From assembly GCF_000208745.1 (NCBI RefSeq), contig NC_030853.1, positions 18,669,986-18,733,985 on the forward strand: a DNA stretch of 64,000 nt, read 5' to 3'. The notes beneath the pieces are model-generated. The model searched no databases. It was not told where the DNA came from and saw only the letters and a list, made by a program, of their open reading frames with translations. Source of the DNA: Theobroma cacao. Lineage: Eukaryota > Streptophyta > Magnoliopsida > Malvales > Malvaceae. How positions within the stretch are numbered: the first letter of the stretch is position 1; the number at the start of each line of letters is the position of its first letter. Both the position numbers and the translations under genes were made by a program. Below are positions 22,619-35,068 of this stretch, one piece after another.

Positions 22619-24722
22619 CTATTCAAATTTCATCTTCTTTCCTGGGGACTCTTCTGGAAATAATTCCTTTGCAACTTGTACATTTGTTGGTGATGGTGGC
22701 ATTTCCAATTGGGTGTCCTGGATTGTTAGTAGTGATGGTTGGGAACATGTAGGTTGTTCATTTACTGATGTTGTTCCTTTGTGCATTTTGAATGTTCTAG
22801 TTGAGGACTCTATCGGGTTGGTAGAGTCAAAGATTTTGAAAATTGTGAGTCCAACTTCAATTGCTTTTCCTGTAAGGCCAACTTTGAATGTTTTTCTTGT
22901 ATTGATCAGTGCTTTGATAGGAGGTGGAAGCACCATTTTGTCTATTGTTTTGATTATAGCCAACTCACCAACGGTAGCACCGATTAGCTTTTCAGCTTGC
23001 TGACCAAAAGCAAGCAGTTGAATTTTTCCAGTTAGGTCTTCAACTGTTAGTCCCAGAATCATTCTATAGTGAGAGTTGAAAATTTGTATCATTTGTACAG
23101 TTTATAAAAATAAATTTTTTAGTAATATCAGTTGGAAGAAACTTTAAAGGTACTTACGTTAAAACTGGTGTCTTTTCATCATGGACTGGGCACCAAAATT
23201 TGTCAGCACAGAATCGCAAACCTGCTGCACATTGATTGTAGGCGTTGTAGTACCATCCGTTTGGTGCTTGAACATCAATAATGTTTGCAGTGAGCTGAAA
23301 CTTTGTATTCTGTCATTTTCAAAACAATATTGTGTGCATGTGAAAAACAATATGATTTTTGTTTTATTAAGGATATTAAACTACTGATTTTTGTTTGTTT
23401 GTTAGAAAAAGGTAGAAGTATATTTTACCAATGTCTTTTTTGGTTCAATTGCCAGCAGATTAGCTACATGAATGTTTGACACTATGGATTATTGTGTAGA
23501 GTGAAACTGAGTGCATGCTTCCAACAGTTGAAGGTTTGTTTGTATAGGTTATTTTTGGTATCTAATAATTAGTGATGTATTGTTAGTTTTTTTTTTCTGT
23601 TAATGTTAATATTTATTGTTGAATGTGATGACAAAAGTGGTGGTAACATTACCTTTGTTTGAGTTCATAGACCTCTGGAATTTCAAGATCAATGTATATT
23701 CTTGTTGCTGAGTAGGATGATGCATACAATGATCCTACAAATTGACAGCACTTATTTGCTAGTATATTTTGTATGTATAATATGCAACGTTGTTAGTATA
23801 ATGGTGATATGAGATATACTCACCCATTTAAGTTTTGATCATCAATCCAGCAAATGCAAGCACAACATTTGTGTTTCTCTGTAGTATTTCTTGTTCTTGA
23901 ATGGATAATGTTATATCTCCATACAACACAACTTTTAAGCTCTCACAGCTGTATGAAATCATGAAAAAGTGATAGCTATTAATTATAAAATTATTGTAGT
24001 ATAATTCTGGAGATTTCAAAGTTAATATTATTTTTCATTTACCTTGCATTTTGAATGTAGATATCTCGTTTTTGAACAGGAACATCTCTATTGTTTAGTT
24101 GCACTTTTGTTACAGGTGTTATTGTTGTGACAATGCCAATAACATCTGTTGTTATTTCATGTATAAACAATTAGGAAAAAGTGAGAAAAGTTGTAAAATA
24201 AACTATGATTTTGAAATGTATTTTTAAGGTTACTTGTCAAGATTTTTTTTTTATATATCTTATCAGGAAGATCTTTAAAATGAACAAAGTTGAAGTGGTA
24301 GTCTGGATATTGAGTGTTGTCTTCAACAATTTCTTTTACTTCTGACATTCTTGATAGAACTATCATCAAGTCTTCAGGAAGAACATTGAAGTTGTGCTTT
24401 GATTTCATAACTTGATATTTATCAATGAGATAGACAACACCTTCTTTCAAGATTGGTATAAACAGAGGTGCATCAAAACCTCTAATCATTGCTTGCATAA
24501 CATTTTTCTGTCAGCAGGAATAATGATTAAGTTAAAAACTTGTTTTATTGTTTGATATATTGTAGTTTACAATTAGGCAGAAAAGATGGTGTTGTGAAAT
24601 TTACTGTTACATCAGTAATTAAAAAGTCAAGATTGAGTAAATTTCCAAATCCTAAGAATCTTGACTTTGATTGGTGTTAGTGATTTGAATAGTTGTAAGT
24701 TAATAAGATATTCATGATCCAT
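22619..24722 (-). pseudogene. Helitron RPA-like single-strand DNA-binding protein
   Basis: Exons read in order on the minus strand. About 24722-24630 begins MDHEYLINLQLF and has LTPIKVKILRIW, the usual start of the first OB fold. About 24511-24230 has EGVVYLIDKYQV. About 24150-24047 has DVIGIVTTI. 23950-23828 has ESLKVVLYGDI and ends VVLAFAGLMI. About 23740-23655 has GSLYASSYSATRIYI. About 23310-23160 is a Cys/His zinc-finger-like segment ending CPVHDEKTP. 23092-22619 has RMILGLTVEDLTGKIQLLAF. Together these match plant replication protein A 70-kDa subunit domains, carried by many plant Helitrons to coat single-stranded DNA. Exon edges are approximate. I saw no certain stop inside the exons, but linkage to the dead helicase makes function doubtful. 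Confidence 0.72.
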
Positions 24723-24991
24723 TTCTTCTTGCAAAAGTAGAATGGAAAAAGATAATTATTTTTCAATTGAAACAGTAATCATAATTGGTAAAGATTATAA
24801 TCAATGGAGTTAGCAGTCATGGACATTAGGTTGTAGGAGTATGAAATATAAGAATTTATTTTACACTTCAAATGAATAACAATATTCAAGTATAATAAGC
24901 AAAAAGATGTTAATTAAATCAACAATTTGTACAGGAAATAACGCAAAAAATAAGATACTATAAATATCAAATAGAATCAGTTTGTAATCAA

Positions 24992-27900
24992 TCAAGTATA
25001 ACATAGGAAAGAAAACATAGAGAACTGTCTTAAAGAAAGGAAGAAATTGCAATGACCTGGTTGTAGGTTATCAAAAATTTCTCTACAGACTATATTTTTT
25101 GTTTGATTTGATCGTTGTTTGTCTTCATTCACAATCAAAATTTTCAACTTTTTTCGTGACGTAACTCTTGATAATGCTACATACAATTGACTATGTGTAA
25201 AAACAGGTTTTGGTAAGTACAAACCTACAATATCAAGAGTTCGTCCCTGACTTTTATTGTCATGCTACAACATAACTTAACTGGAAATTGTTTTCTTTGG
25301 AATACAAAAGGCCATTTTTCTTGTTTGATTGTTATTACTATCCTTGGTATAAATATTATGTTACCTGCAAAAGATCCTGACATTATTTTGCCTTTTATGA
25401 CATTAGAAGCTAGCTGAGTAATTAAAATTCTGGTTTCGTTGCAAAGTCCAGCACTTTGATTTATGTTTCTCAATAACATAACGACTGTAATTACCTTTAA
25501 ATCAAGCTGATGATTAGGAATTCCAAGAAAGTTAAGTGAGTTTAAAAATTCTACCAGATATAACACTTCATGCTCCATCGAATGGTCTGCTGATTTGGAT
25601 ATTTGGTTGATGCTGAAATATGACTTCAATATACCTGGAATCAAATTAAGCACATTTGAGTTTATAAGATCAACATTTTCATTGTAGGGAGTGATAATTG
25701 ACCTTTGTTTCAAGTAATCTAAGTCTACAAACTTTTCTTGTAGTTGGTTATATACAACTGAGACAATAGTTTCAATCGGATTTTCAATAGATGGTAACAG
25801 TAAATCATCTGGTATTTGAATCCAACATGGTTCATCTTCATCTCCATAGTTAGAAGCTGGAATATTTCCATTTTCTATGTCCAGTAACCATTGAGCACAA
25901 CTTGAAATTTCAAATATGGTATGTTTATCAAAATTAGACCGTAAAAGTCTCATGTTTGTCTTCAATTCATATATACAACAAAATTTCCATAATAGTGACT
26001 GATTTATTGATGCATTTACAATGTCTGATCTTGTTCCAACTTCGACAATAGGCAATATTTGTCTGAAATCTCCTCTTAATAGCATAATCTTTCCACCAAA
26101 TGCCTTATTCTCAGTTTCTAGACAATTATCAGTAAGTAAATCTTGTAAGCTTTTATTCAAAGCTTCAAAGCAAAATCTATGAATCATCGGAGCTTTATCG
26201 CAAACAATTAGACTGGTATTTTCAATCAATGAAGCAAGCTGTGTACCTCTTTTTATCTAACACGTTGAACATTCGTCAATATTTAATGGAATTTTGCATC
26301 TGGAATGTGTTGTTCTTCCTCCTGGTAGTAGCAAAGATGCAATTCCAAATGAAGCTACAGCAAGAACTATTTTTCCCATTGACCTAATGCATGATATTAT
26401 TGTATTCCATAAATATGTTTTTCTTGTACCACCATATCCATAAACAAACAACATCTTATCTTCATTGTTTTCAACAGATTTTTTCACAGCTTCGTAAACA
26501 TTCAATTGTTCAGAATTGAGATTTGACAGACAGTGTAAATGTTCCTCCAAAAGTTCCTCCAAATTGTAATTGACTTTTTCATGAATTAATCTATTTTGCA
26601 ATGTGTACAAAGAACCTTCTGTTGGGACTGACAGATTAAATTCTGATAGTGAAATGCAATTTCTATTGAAAATTTTCTCTAGAGCTATCAAAGTATAATT
26701 TTTCACATCATTTTTTGGAACTTGATATTCAGCAATCCCAAAAGCTTGTCTCAATTTATATTCTATGTCTTCACTAATGTACTTCCAAGTATTTTCCCAA
26801 AGTAATATAGGATTAGCTACTTCACAAAACACGACAATGGAAACAAAAAGTTGTTGTAATTGTTCACTAGTTGCCCATTTTGAAGCTTGTTTCATTGCTT
26901 CTGTCCATTCTTGGTCATTTCCAAGCAGTCCTACTGCTTCACATGTTGCTTGATATGTAAAATATAGTATGCCTTATACTGTTCTTAGTTCTTCAAAACT
27001 TCTTGCACCTTTGATAACATTTAATAGTAACCGAAGAAAGTAACGTTCCCCTGCTGCTGGATGAACATATGTAATTCTTTCAATACATTTTCCTTTTTGT
27101 CATTTCTTCCAAACTGTTTCAAATTTTGACCAAACCCACTTTGTTGGAAACTCTACATAGATTAACTGCCTTGCATCTTCATTCAACTAGTTTGCTTTCA
27201 TCCATTCTGTAAACATTGTTTTTGTGACATCAAGCCTGTGGATCACTCCATACAAATTATCAGTATCATTAAAGCATATATTTTGCTGATCTAGTAAATG
27301 AATCACTAATCTTTCAACTGTTGGTTGATGATGATGTATATCAAATGCAAACATTCTCCAACACGATTCATAGGCTGATAAATATCTACAATCTAAGTAT
27401 ACTTTAATTTCATCAACAGAGTTTGGTAATTCTTGTTGTTCTATGCTACTATTTAACTTACTATTGAGAATGATTGTCCTAGCTCTGTCTGGACCCTTAT
27501 TAATATATTTGAATAGATATTTAATAGCTTTTGATCTACTGCAAAGTTCTACATTAATATGAGCTTGATATTTAACAACCAAATCAGCATTATGAGGCAC
27601 AACAAATTTGTTATCCAATTCGACATTATTCTTGACAACAATACATGATTTATTAATTACTTGTCTTCTTCTACAGAGAACAAACTTATCTTCATTAACT
27701 ATAGTTTCTGACTGATATTGTTTTGGAAAAAACTTTGAACATTTACCTCTAACCATACATGGAGAAGAAGGATTGAACATACCACATGGTCCATATCATA
27801 AAATTTGAAACAACTTCATACCCGATGGGATCAAGTTCTTTGTTTGGAATTTCAGCTGATATTATTCTATTCACATCTTGTTCATTCTTACACTTTGCGG

Positions 27901-30200
27901 TAGATTCTAGCCAAAGCAATATGTGAACATGTGGAAGACCACGTTTTTGAAATTCGATTGTATATGTAACTACAAAACATTAAAGGAGACAGAAAGTTAG
28001 AAAAACATTAAAATTATAAGTGTCATAAAATTGAAAATAAAAACAAACATTGACAATTAAATCAATATTGTAACAAACTACAATATATAGAAAAACTTTA
28101 CCTGTCGAAACTGGTCCAAAATGCTTCTTTTTAATTAAATCGTCCATGAAATATTGAAGCTTTAATTTGAATACTCTCGAAACTATATTAGGTCTGTCTT
28201 GTGCTTGTTGACCATCAACCATACATAAAGCTTCATTGATTTCCAACCATTTTGCATTGCATGTAAATGTTATGAACAAATCTAGATAGCCATAATGTCG
28301 ACAAATTGCCATCGCATCTTGATAATTTTGAAATAGGAAGCGTGCACTTCCAGTAAACGTTGCAGGTAATATTACATGTTTTCCAACTACATTACCTTGT
28401 AGATCACCTCTTGACACAACGTCTTTCAATCCTCTATATACCTCAGCCCTTAAAGTTTTTTGATTATTTCTAACAAACTGTAATCTCATTTCTTATACTG
28501 CACAAAATAAATCAACAATAAACTGCTGAAAGAGCCTGCCACCTCTAAGCAATGTAGTTTTGTTCGGACTTCATTGTTGAATAATATAAGCATAATATTC
28601 TCTCATTGAAATCTGTTTTCTTTTTTGTCTCTTTTTGATGGGAGAGTCAACATAATTTATATCCAATTTATATCCATCTTCTCCATATGGAAACAATATA
28701 AGATATTGCATTGCCATAAAACAGGGATGAAGCTCACTTATTCCCTTAAGTCCATTAGTTTGATGCTCAACTATAATGTCACAATAACTGTCAGAAGCTC
28801 CTATATCTCCAACAATCAATCTTGAGAGTTCTAATCTAGTATGACTGACATAAGTTTTGTCTTGGTTATTTCGAGCTCCGAGTAGTTTAAGCTGAATTCT
28901 AATATTATCAGATTCTCTAGACCGATCTCGTACTTGTCTAAAGACTTTAACTATTGCATTAGTCTCATCAAACATCTTGATTAAACCTTCTACTATACAC
29001 TTATCTATGATATTATTGGTATTTTCATGTCCAAAAATAGACATTCTATTTGATATTTCATTATCAGTATCATATATATATAATTGTGCAAACTTAGGTT
29101 TGTATCCTATTATAAGAAGTAAGGAACCAATACGATGATGATTTTGTCCATTAATCCTAAATATATATGGTCCAATACTACTATTTATGCTATTATCTAT
29201 TCTACCACCAATAGAGGTAAATTGAAACATAGAATTGTAAATACTAATGTTTTCTCTAAATTTAGTACTTCTACTATCTCCTTTGTAATCTAGCAAAACA
29301 TCTAAGAAATCTGGTGTATGATTAAATGAAGGTAACCGAACTGTACCTTGTTGACAGCATAATGTAAATGTACAAAACATTGTTGCTTGAGTTGTATCAA
29401 CTATTTCTTCACACCACATTATAGCATGACAAAAGGGACAAACATAGGTTGGTCCACCAAAGTTAAATGTTGAATACTGTTTTCCTATTATGTAAGTAAT
29501 AGTAATTAATATGTTATAAAAACTACAGACTTAACATTTAGAAAGTACAGAGAGTATATTACAATTCAAATATTACTTACTTGTATGTCCAGGAACTATT
29601 AATTGGTTTGACATTTCATTTATTTGTTCATGTTGTACAACTCGAGAAGAAACAACCCTATCATGGCCTTTATCTTTCTCACATAACCAAAAAATAAAAA
29701 TTAATAAACAATATTTGAACAAAAAATTGATTGGCTAATTGAAGATGAACAATATATTATGACCTGACAATTATTAAAGTTATGCATATACCTTGAACAT
29801 TAAGTTTTGCTTCTCGAATCCTCCTCGAGAAGACATTTGTCATAAACTGATCATCAATAATAGGTACATCATATAGATTTTCAAAATGAAAATCACATGT
29901 TCCTAAAGACTGTATAGATTCATGACCAATAATTAGAACATCATATAGATTTTCAAAATGAAAATCAGATGTCTCAAGATTATATTCATAATAACCTGAA
30001 TTACTACTGTTTAAGTGATTCTGACCAGCTGCTCTGTTAGCAGTTGTTATGACATGACTATTACTTGTAACAGGATATTCTTCCATAGAAAATGTCAAAG
30101 TTGAGTTTTCAACAAAAGGTACATCAAAAAGATTATTTGATGAACCAACATGAAATTTCACACATTGACTAATTTCTTTATATCTTCCTTTTTTCCTCAC
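24992..30200 (-). pseudogene. Helitron Rep/helicase, multiply broken
   Basis: Order on the minus strand: an N-terminal exon (29757-30200) with a threefold FHFENLYDV-like repeat; a short exon near 29583-29673; the Helitron-like N domain (from about 29480: FNFGGPTYVCPFC, IGSLLLIIGYKPKFAQLYIY); the HUH nuclease (LPHVHILLW near 27925; second motif YLFKYINKGPDRA near 27500); and a PIF1-type helicase. Lesions seen: stops at 28571-28573, 28490-28492, 27187-27189 and 26257-26259; Walker A reads GYGGTRKT with Arg where Gly is expected; Walker B reads VCDKAPM with Lys where Glu is expected; and a small deletion near 25250 shifts frame before GLYLPKPVFTHSQLYVALSR. The Rep histidines and tyrosines are intact. 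I infer loss of helicase activity. Confidence 0.88.
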
Positions 30201-30889
30201 ATGTTCATTCGATATTATATCTGTACAATATATAAAATATATAAAATATTTATTAAATTAATTAATTAACATTTTATGATTCTCGACATATTTGTATGAA
30301 ACACAGAAAACATATGTAACGAAAATTATATGATACTCATCTTACAAAATTTGATGGAAAAAAATATACAATCATCATTATCATTTAAATAGTATTCGAC
30401 GGCTATGCTTGTATGCCAACAACAAAACAAACACTTAAGTACAAAACAAACTTCATATACAGTGATCATTGTGAAAGATAAATCATAGAGAAAAAGATTT
30501 ACTAATGCAAAAAAAAAAAAATACACAGAAATAATCATAACATACTTACCGTAAAACTAATAAAACAACAACATAATGAAACACTTTATTTATATTAGTT
30601 AAAAAAACAGAATAAGCAATAAACAATCAATAAATAATAGAAAACTCACTCTTAACAGATTTTCTCAAAGAAAAGGTCATTAAATATATGAATGATATAC
30701 TTCAACAACAACTCCAGCAAGTGCGGCAACAAAAGCATACATAAAAATGCGCTAACAAATATTTCAATATGTTAACAGTAAGTCTAACATAAATTGCATG
30801 ATAATTATAAATAAAAGAAAGAATACAATACATCAAACACATGGTTTAAAGCTACAGAATATAACAATAAATTTATTTCAATAGAAGAA

Positions 30890-31140
30890 AAGATATGGTT
30901 GAAATCATTTTGTTATTGCTTGGTTCTTTTGTTGATAGTGAATTTGTTTCCCTCTGTCTTTTTAATTGGGATACAAGGTTGTTTTGTTTTTGGGTGCTAT
31001 GTGGTCTCTGTGGAAAAAGGGATGGGATGCTGTAGGTTTTTTTATTCCCTACAGTTCTGTACAGGGGTTGGCACCTATAGTATGGGTTGTCTGTATGTAT
31101 TTGACTGTATAGTTTTATGATCAATAGAAATGTCTGTCAC
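30890..31140 (+). repeat. Possible LINE 3'-tail fragment inside the Helitron
   Basis: The plus strand changes abruptly from A-rich to GT-rich (gttgttttgtttttgggtgc) and ends in a gatcaatagaaatgtctgtc tail. This resembles 3' regions of plant L1 LINEs. No coding motif or poly(A) with target duplication is visible, so the call is weak. Confidence 0.3.
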
Positions 31141-33486
31141 TTCAGAAAAAATTAGATACTTGAAAAGTAACAAAATAAAAGAAAAGAAAATAAAAAAAAA
31201 TTCTTATACACTTCACATTGAAAGATCTTATTATGAAACTCATGAATACCAAAATTATGTGAAACAATAAAAACAATAAAATACTAAAAAAAACAGAGGT
31301 CTCGTTATTACTTAAAGAACAATTAAGCCATAACAGAGAAATTAAGTTAAACAAAATAAAGTATTCCTCCAGCTTTTATATTGTAAAACTTACTGTTATA
31401 TGCACACAGAACAAACAAAACATAAACTAACGTTAAACTATTGAGAGTAAAAAATGAATCACTTATAATCAGTGAAGAAGAAAAAAAATAATAAGAAAAA
31501 AGTACAATCTTTGTAAACTGATGGAATACAGAAAATTAAAACAACAGAATATACGCAAACGAAAAGCAGCCAAGAGTATTAGACAAACCAAACGTTTGTG
31601 TTAAAATAAAAACAATCTGACTAAAATAACAAAACAAAAAAATACAGGATTGATAATGAATCAAGAAGAAAACACAATAATAAGAAAAAAAATAGAACCT
31701 TTCCAAATCGGTGAAATAGATAAAAACCAAGGACCAGAATGTAGATAAACCAAAAAAAGCAAAAAGTATTCCAGAAGCTAAACGTGTCTTTTACAAACAA
31801 AAAGAAATTTGCATAATATTTATAATACAAAAAGACAAAAGAATTCAAAGAACTGAAAAATAGTGGAACAAACTCAAATAACCGGTCAATAGCAGTCCTT
31901 GCATTAACATTAAAGTTAGACAGAAAAGTCAAGCCGACTGACAATTGACATGACCAAGCAAGAGGATATAAATTTGCATATACTTTATCCTTTTCTTGTT
32001 TCCAATGATCAAAATGACATAGTTTCAAAAGCTAACAAAACCCTAACAGCCAAACCCAACCTCTCACAATGGCACATGAATCAAAATCTGCTAAATAAGT
32101 TAAATATTTAATGTTCCTAAAAATTTTCTGATTTTATCTATCAACAACATAAGAATATGATGAACCAATACTACTAGAACCACAATTTATGAACACATAT
32201 AATCACAACTTATACCAAGCAATGTGAACCAAAAATAAATGGAATATGTAAATACCTTCAAACTAGAACAATGGGAAGTTCAAGATGGCACTCCCTTCCC
32301 AAAAGGCAGAATTGTGCCGTGTGTTATCAACCTCTGCCATATCTATTTGATAAAAGTCAATCTGAAACTATTTGCATAAAACTGACGAAAATCTTTATAA
32401 TAGTAAAATAGAGAACATGATTACCACCCAGATATGAATGTAAGGAAGTCAAATCGGTATTGTAGGTAAACTTGTTATTTGAAGGAACGCCACTACAGTA
32501 TGAAAAAACAAAGTTAGACATGAATAATAAACCGTAGCAATCAAACTCAACAAAATCTAAAAAATGCTTTAATTAAAACTAAATACCCTTAAATAATTAA
32601 ACGTAGCATTTGTTTTTTCATTAAAAGACTAAATGTTCAAAAATAAAATAGAAAAAACAATAAAATCAGCTTAGAAAAAAGTTCAGTATGCAATTTTAAT
32701 AAATTTAATTTTTCCTAAACCCTTCCCTCAGTCCAAACAAAATTAAGGAGACTATGATAAAATGACAATAAATTGCAATTGCAATGGTAAACGGCGAATC
32801 ATATGGTGCAAAAAGAGATGATATGGTTGGAGTGGCTACGTCCCATCATGATCGTCATCGGATGATTCGGCAAGACCTTCCACTTCTTGGATCTGTAACT
32901 CCTGATCATTTAGCTCTAAAATCTGTTCGATTTGTCCCCTCTCTACTTCCTCTTCCGTTTCCTTCTTTTGAGCGCTTTGCTGTTTTTTTTCTTTTTCCTC
33001 TTTTCACTATGTTGTCCCAGCCATCACAATCGACCCCCGCCTCACAACAATTTTCCTTGGGAAATCGAAGAATTGTTCGTTCCTTCTTCGCCCACTCTCC
33101 TCCCAATAAACCAAAAACAATTAATTGCCCTACCTTTCCCCATTATCGAACCAAAAACAATCATATTCCTTTCTCCTTTGCTTCCGTTAAAACTTTCAAC
33201 CACTGCCGCTCTTCATCCCTTCCTTTTCAACTTTTTTTGTCTTCCCTATTTCTTCTGTCAATAACTTTCGACTGTCCCTATCTTCTTGTTATTCTTCTCC
33301 TTTCGTTGGATACCCTTGCTATTGTTCTTGCCTTTTCTTTGGAAGCAAACAGAAGGAAAAAAAAACCCTAAAATGCTTCACCACCCTCAGCTAATGACAG
33401 GAAAAAACAATCTAGCCACACCAAAAGAGCAAAACGACGTTGTTTCAATCAAACAAAGGGGTAGAGGATATCAACTGACATTCTCA

Positions 33487-33500
33487 AAACGACGTCGTTT
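33487..33500. promoter_or_regulatory. Perfect 14-bp palindrome aaacgacgtcgttt
   Basis: A perfect palindrome with a central ACGT. A near-copy with one changed base lies at 33432-33445. Both are within 200 bp of the Helitron 5' end, where its promoter would be expected. Binding by bZIP-type factors is possible but not shown. Confidence 0.6.
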
Positions 33501-33533
33501 GGATAACAGAAAACAAAAAAAAAACAGAGTATC

Positions 33534-33561
33534 CAATTGAATGACACTTGTCATTCAATTG
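33534..33561. repeat. Perfect 13-bp inverted repeat near the Helitron 5' end
   Basis: Arms CAATTGAATGACA (33534-33546) and TGTCATTCAATTG (33549-33561) are separated by CT. The hairpin starts about 62 bp inside the 5' terminus. Confidence 0.88.
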
Positions 33562-33623
33562 AGCATACAATTGAAGGGAATTGAAACAATAGCACCGGAT
33601 CCTCTTTTTATTAATAGTATAGA

Positions 33624-33732
33624 TATATATATATATATATAATATTATATATATATTATATATATATNNNNNNNNNNNNNNNNNNNNNNNNNNNNNNNNN
33701 NNNNNNNNNNNNNNNNNNNNNNNNNNNNNNNN

Positions 33733-33770
<38 letters not shown>

Positions 33771-33772
33771 AT
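33624..33772. repeat. AT microsatellite with an assembly gap
   Basis: Alternating AT flanks a run of 65 N (33668-33732). This is the host target of the Helitron; the left flank at 22083-22090 is also tatatata. Gap length is unknown. Confidence 0.95.
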
Positions 33773-34550
33773 TGGAGAGGAGGTTACGTTTATTCCTTAA
33801 TTTGTATATTATACCAATTAATATGCATAAATTCGGTTTATGGATGTTTGTTTACTAGTATATATTAAAATAATGTTAAAATATTTGATAGTTAGGTCGT
33901 TTAATTACTTATAAAAAAATCTAATTTATTATTTATTATTTTATTTATCAGTTATAAGTAATCGGATATTTGAAAGTGGAACAACATAACCTTACCCTCA
34001 CTACAATTATGGTGGCAAGACTAGTATGTTGCAATAGTCTTACATATCATTTTGCAAGTATATCTTCAAAATTGTTGTGTGTAATTTTTAATTCATAGTA
34101 ATGGATTTAGGCATAATTGCACCGTCATATGGACTCTTAGTCCTGGAAAAATGTAAGACATAATTGGGAATACCTCCATTAAAAGATAATGGTAGGGTTG
34201 GCCTTGAATAGGCATCTTCTTATGGATATATATTTCCATATATTAGGAAAAACCTAAAATCAGAAATAGAAATTTGGATAATTGGCTCGAAAGAAATTAA
34301 ATAATTTTGGCTAATGTCTTTGGTCTTACCACCTAAAACAAAGAATTGAGACAGTTGCAAATGTAAAAGCGAAGAGAAAAAGGGCAGCATAGAATCCCTG
34401 TCCCTACGACGGACATATCCACACATAGCCAATTCCAGCCGTTACACATTTTCATAAGATCCAGAAAAAGGAGACAAATCCAAAACCACCCAACACAGGA
34501 TCAAAGCTGGCACAGTGATCTCATCTTTACTTTCCCCAGTCTTTGCCCTA
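33773..34550. other. Intergenic, upstream of the hydrolase gene
   Basis: AT-rich without coding signatures. It ends in the promoter region of the gene starting at 35069. Confidence 0.45.
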
Positions 34551-34554
34551 CAAG

Positions 34555-34639
34555 GACACGTGTCACTCTTTCACCTCATCGGTCACCATCATTTCTATCC
34601 CTCCTCCTCTTTCTTTAATCATTCCCTCCACCACACGTG
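34555..34639 (+). promoter_or_regulatory. Two G-box (CACGTG) sites
   Basis: GACACGTGTC, a 10-bp palindrome, lies at 34555-34564. A second CACGTG is at 34634-34639. They lie about 510 and 430 bp before the ATG at 35069. G-box/ABRE sites of this form are recognised by bHLH and bZIP factors and often mediate light or abscisic-acid control; that role here is inference. Confidence 0.5.
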
Positions 34640-34750
34640 CTCTCTCTCCTTTTCCTCGCCGGATTTTTCTCCTCCTAAACCCTAAAATAGTCCCACGGAT
34701 TTTCTCAGTTTCTCTCTCCCTAGGCACTTGAAAAAGCCCAAGAGAGAAAC

Positions 34751-35027
34751 AAAGTTTCAAAGTGTTTTCTACATTTTTGAAACGAAAACAAAAACAAAAA
34801 AGAAACCCATCAATATTTCCCTCCTCTTTATATGTTTCCGCTGAAGAAATTTTTCATATTTTGAAAAATCCCTCACTTTCTCCCTCCCCAAACACTCCAC
34901 AGAAACCAAAAAAGAAAATAAAGTTTCAATTTTTTTCTACATAGAAACAAATAGAAAGAAAACCCACCGACATTTTTTTCTTCTTTTTTTTTTCTTTTCA
35001 CCGAAGAAAATGTTCATTTTTTAAAAC
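34751..35027 (+). repeat. Tandem duplication in the hydrolase leader
   Basis: The block at 34751-34866 (aaagtttcaa, ttttctaca, gaaaccca, tttccgctgaagaaa, tttgaaaa) recurs at 34920-35027 (aaagtttcaa, ttttctaca, aaaaccca, tttcaccgaagaaaa, tttaaaa) with a period of about 170 bp. Both are purine/pyrimidine-rich and probably part of the 5' UTR. Confidence 0.62.
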
Positions 35028-35068
35028 CCAAAAGATAAAGCTGGTTTTTTTGTGTTTGGTTTTTTACA

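Larger units (their letters stand above)
30201..33533. other. Helitron 5' non-coding part
   Basis: About 3.3 kb of A-rich sequence on the plus strand without coding support in the Helitron direction. A plus-strand 195-codon frame at 32784-33371 is low-complexity (Phe/Leu/Ser/Pro). A GT-rich island at 30890-31140 has a different texture and may be foreign. Confidence 0.5.
22091..33623 (-). mobile_element. Helitron, about 11.5 kb, both termini present
   Basis: Read on the minus strand, the 5' end at 33623 begins TCTATACTATTAATAAAAAG, the typical plant Helitron 5' end starting TC and preceded by host A. The 3' end at 22091 closes with a GC-rich hairpin, a short spacer and CTAG followed by host T. 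Insertion between A and T without target duplication is the Helitron rule, and here the site is an AT repeat. Inside lie a Rep/helicase gene and an RPA-like gene on the same strand, as in autonomous plant Helitrons. Both helicase ATP motifs are damaged and stops interrupt the protein, so this copy is inferred to be dead for self-mobilisation, though its ends could still be acted on in trans. Confidence 0.9.

Noticed and set aside
30899..31120. Plus-strand frame with a signal-peptide-like start
   Set aside because: No family match. The surrounding GT-rich texture fits a LINE tail better than a gene.
32784..33371. 195-codon plus-strand frame in the Helitron
   Set aside because: Low-complexity Phe/Leu/Ser/Pro composition from a pyrimidine-rich strand, opposite to the element's genes; no motif.
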